Made by a program: the position numbers and the translations under genes. This document shows positions 63,089 through 64,000 of a stretch of 64,000 bases of DNA, piece after piece. Every line of letters begins with the position of its first letter. Within the stretch, counting starts at the first letter, position 1. Location: NCBI GenBank assembly GCA_036172665.1, contig JAYKNF010000027.1:434001-498000 (forward strand), written 5' to 3'. The notes under the pieces were generated by a model. That model did not search any database and was not told where the DNA came from. It was given only the letters and a program-made list of their open reading frames with translations. Origin of the DNA: Prosopocoilus inquinatus. Lineage: Eukaryota; Arthropoda; Insecta; Coleoptera; Lucanidae.

Positions 63089-64000
63089 CTAATACGTGTT
63101 CTTTCTTTCAAAACTATTTCCAGCTCCTGCTGAGTCGGAGAACTTCTTATCTCACATCAGAGTTACTGGATTCCGTGGAAACGTCAAATAATATAGTAAA
63201 TAAGTAGGGATCGATTAGATACATCACAGGAACAACGCTAACACTTGTTGTTTCGTTCAAAAGTATTTCCAGCTTCTGCTGCGTCCAGGAACTTCGTATC
63301 TCACATCAGAGTTACTGGAGTCCATCGTAACGTCAAGTAACATGTTAGATAAGTAAGGATCGATTAGATACATCATGGGAACAACGCTAACACGAGTTGT
63401 TTCGTTCAAAACTACTTCCAGCTTCTGCTGCGTTCGAAAGCTTCATATCTCACATCAGAGTTACTGGAGTCCGGCGAAACGTCAAATAACATGATAGATA
63501 GTAAAGATCGATTAGATACATCACAGGAACAATGCTAATACGTGTTGTTACGTTCAAAATTATTTCCAGCTTCTGCTGCGTCCGAGAACTTCGTATCTCA
63601 CATCAGAGTTACTGGAGTCCATCGTAACGTCAAGTAACATGTTAGATAAGTAAGGATCGATTAGATACATCATGGGAACAACGCTAATATGTGTTGCTTC
63701 GTTCAAAACTATTTCCAGCTTCTGCTGCGTCCGAAAAATTCGTATCTCACATCAGAGTTACTGGAGTCCATCGTAACGTCAAAAAACATGACAGATAAGT
63801 AAGGATCGATTAGATACATCACAGGAACAACGATTATACGTATTGCTTCGTTCAAAATTATTTCCAGCTTCACCTGCGTGCGAAAACTTCGTATCTCACA
63901 TCAGAGTTACTGGAATCCATCGTAACGTCAAATAACATGATAGATAAGTAAGGATCGATTAGATACATCACAGGAAAAACGCTAATACGTGTTGTTTCGT
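63089..64000 (+). repeat. Right end of window, more divergent satellite
   Basis: Six full units and a 19-bp cut unit from 63982. Markers are CATCATGGGAAC (62752, 63075, 63373, 63671), GCTAACACTTG and CCGGCGAAAC. The unit at 63387 is 148 bp (GATAGATAGTAAAG). The array clearly continues beyond the window. Confidence 0.9.

Larger units (their letters stand above)
1..64000 (+). repeat. 149-bp satellite DNA array, 434 head-to-tail units, fills the window
   Basis: Each unit is set to open with CTAAT (monomer position 1). Further landmarks are TTTCGTT (14-20), TTCCAGC (30-36), TATCTCAC (60-67), TTACTGGAGT (75-84), AAATAACAT (98-106) and GGATCGATTAGATAC (120-134). Starts run 5, 154, 303, 452, 601 and so on to 63982. 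Of 434 units, 403 are 149 bp. The others are 148 bp (starts 12726, 22261, 29220, 32376, 35206, 39079, 51110, 54091, 55431, 56622, 63387), 147 (19877, 31037, 45472), 146 (23601, 26603), 150 (52450, 52749), 151 (21812), 140 (45619), 136 (41909, 48739), 205 (5220) and eight stubs. Lengths sum exactly to 63982 minus 5. All units lie on the same strand. Satellites of this size are typical of eukaryotic centromeric or heterochromatic arrays; that role is inferred. The family is not recognised. Confidence 0.98.

Noticed and set aside
1..64000. CRISPR array
   Set aside because: The period of 149 bp has no unique spacers. The whole unit is repeated, and the variable patches are point variants shared among many units.
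1..64000. Tandem gene family or 5S rRNA/tRNA array
   Set aside because: No RNA polymerase III boxes, cloverleaf arms or 5S-like sequence are recognisable, and no open frame continues through the units.
1..64000. Transposon or retroelement remnants
   Set aside because: No terminal repeats, target-site duplications, poly-A tracts or coding domains. Every stretch can be placed on the monomer.
1..64000. Assignment to a named satellite family or species
   Set aside because: Unit length alone is not diagnostic, and I do not recognise the sequence. A database search of the monomer would be needed.
1..64000. Promoters, terminators or ribosome binding sites
   Set aside because: There is no gene for them to serve, and any matching motif would recur in every monomer as part of the repeat.

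Overview
The whole 64,000-base window is one uninterrupted satellite DNA array. A 149-bp monomer repeats head to tail on one strand from the first base to the last. I followed the CTAAT landmark that opens each monomer from position 5 to position 63982 and counted 434 units plus two cut ends. Of these, 403 have a net length of exactly 149 bp and 31 are length variants. Eight of the variants are short stubs (25, 30, 80 or 87 bp) and one is a 205-bp composite. I see no protein-coding gene, tRNA, rRNA, transposon, inverted segment, telomere repeat or unique flanking DNA. The short open frames fall inside the satellite and are by-products of it.

This points to a eukaryote and to centromeric, pericentromeric or other heterochromatic DNA. 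I cannot name the species or the satellite family. The consensus is about 40% GC (59 of 149) and keeps nine CpG sites, where base composition predicts about 5.8. Several of these sites nevertheless vary by CpG-to-TpG/CpA changes.

Layout. 1-9000: blocks of monomers recur at 1,937 bp (13 monomers), and a 1,099-bp out-of-register tandem duplication sits at 4206-6403. 9001-23238: mosaic of four- to six-monomer duplications. 23241-29070: a 2.83-kb segment present twice at a 3,002-bp offset. 29071-40081: triplicated five-monomer cassettes and a 3,724-bp offset duplication. 40082-50083: a 2.43-kb segment present twice at a 6,830-bp offset, nearly identical. 50084-55886: transition zone, where new monomer variants enter and are themselves amplified in blocks. 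55887-64000: a distinct subfamily (GCTGAG, CGTAACG, GATAAGTAAGG), itself duplicated at 2,762- and 323-bp offsets.

The array has therefore grown through many rounds of segmental duplication of 2 to about 20 monomers, layered on one another. Deletions that arose once (62, 69, 124, 13 and 3 bp) were copied along and serve as markers of shared descent. The most useful results are this duplication map, the subfamily boundary near 50.3-55.9 kb, and the uneven conservation within the monomer.
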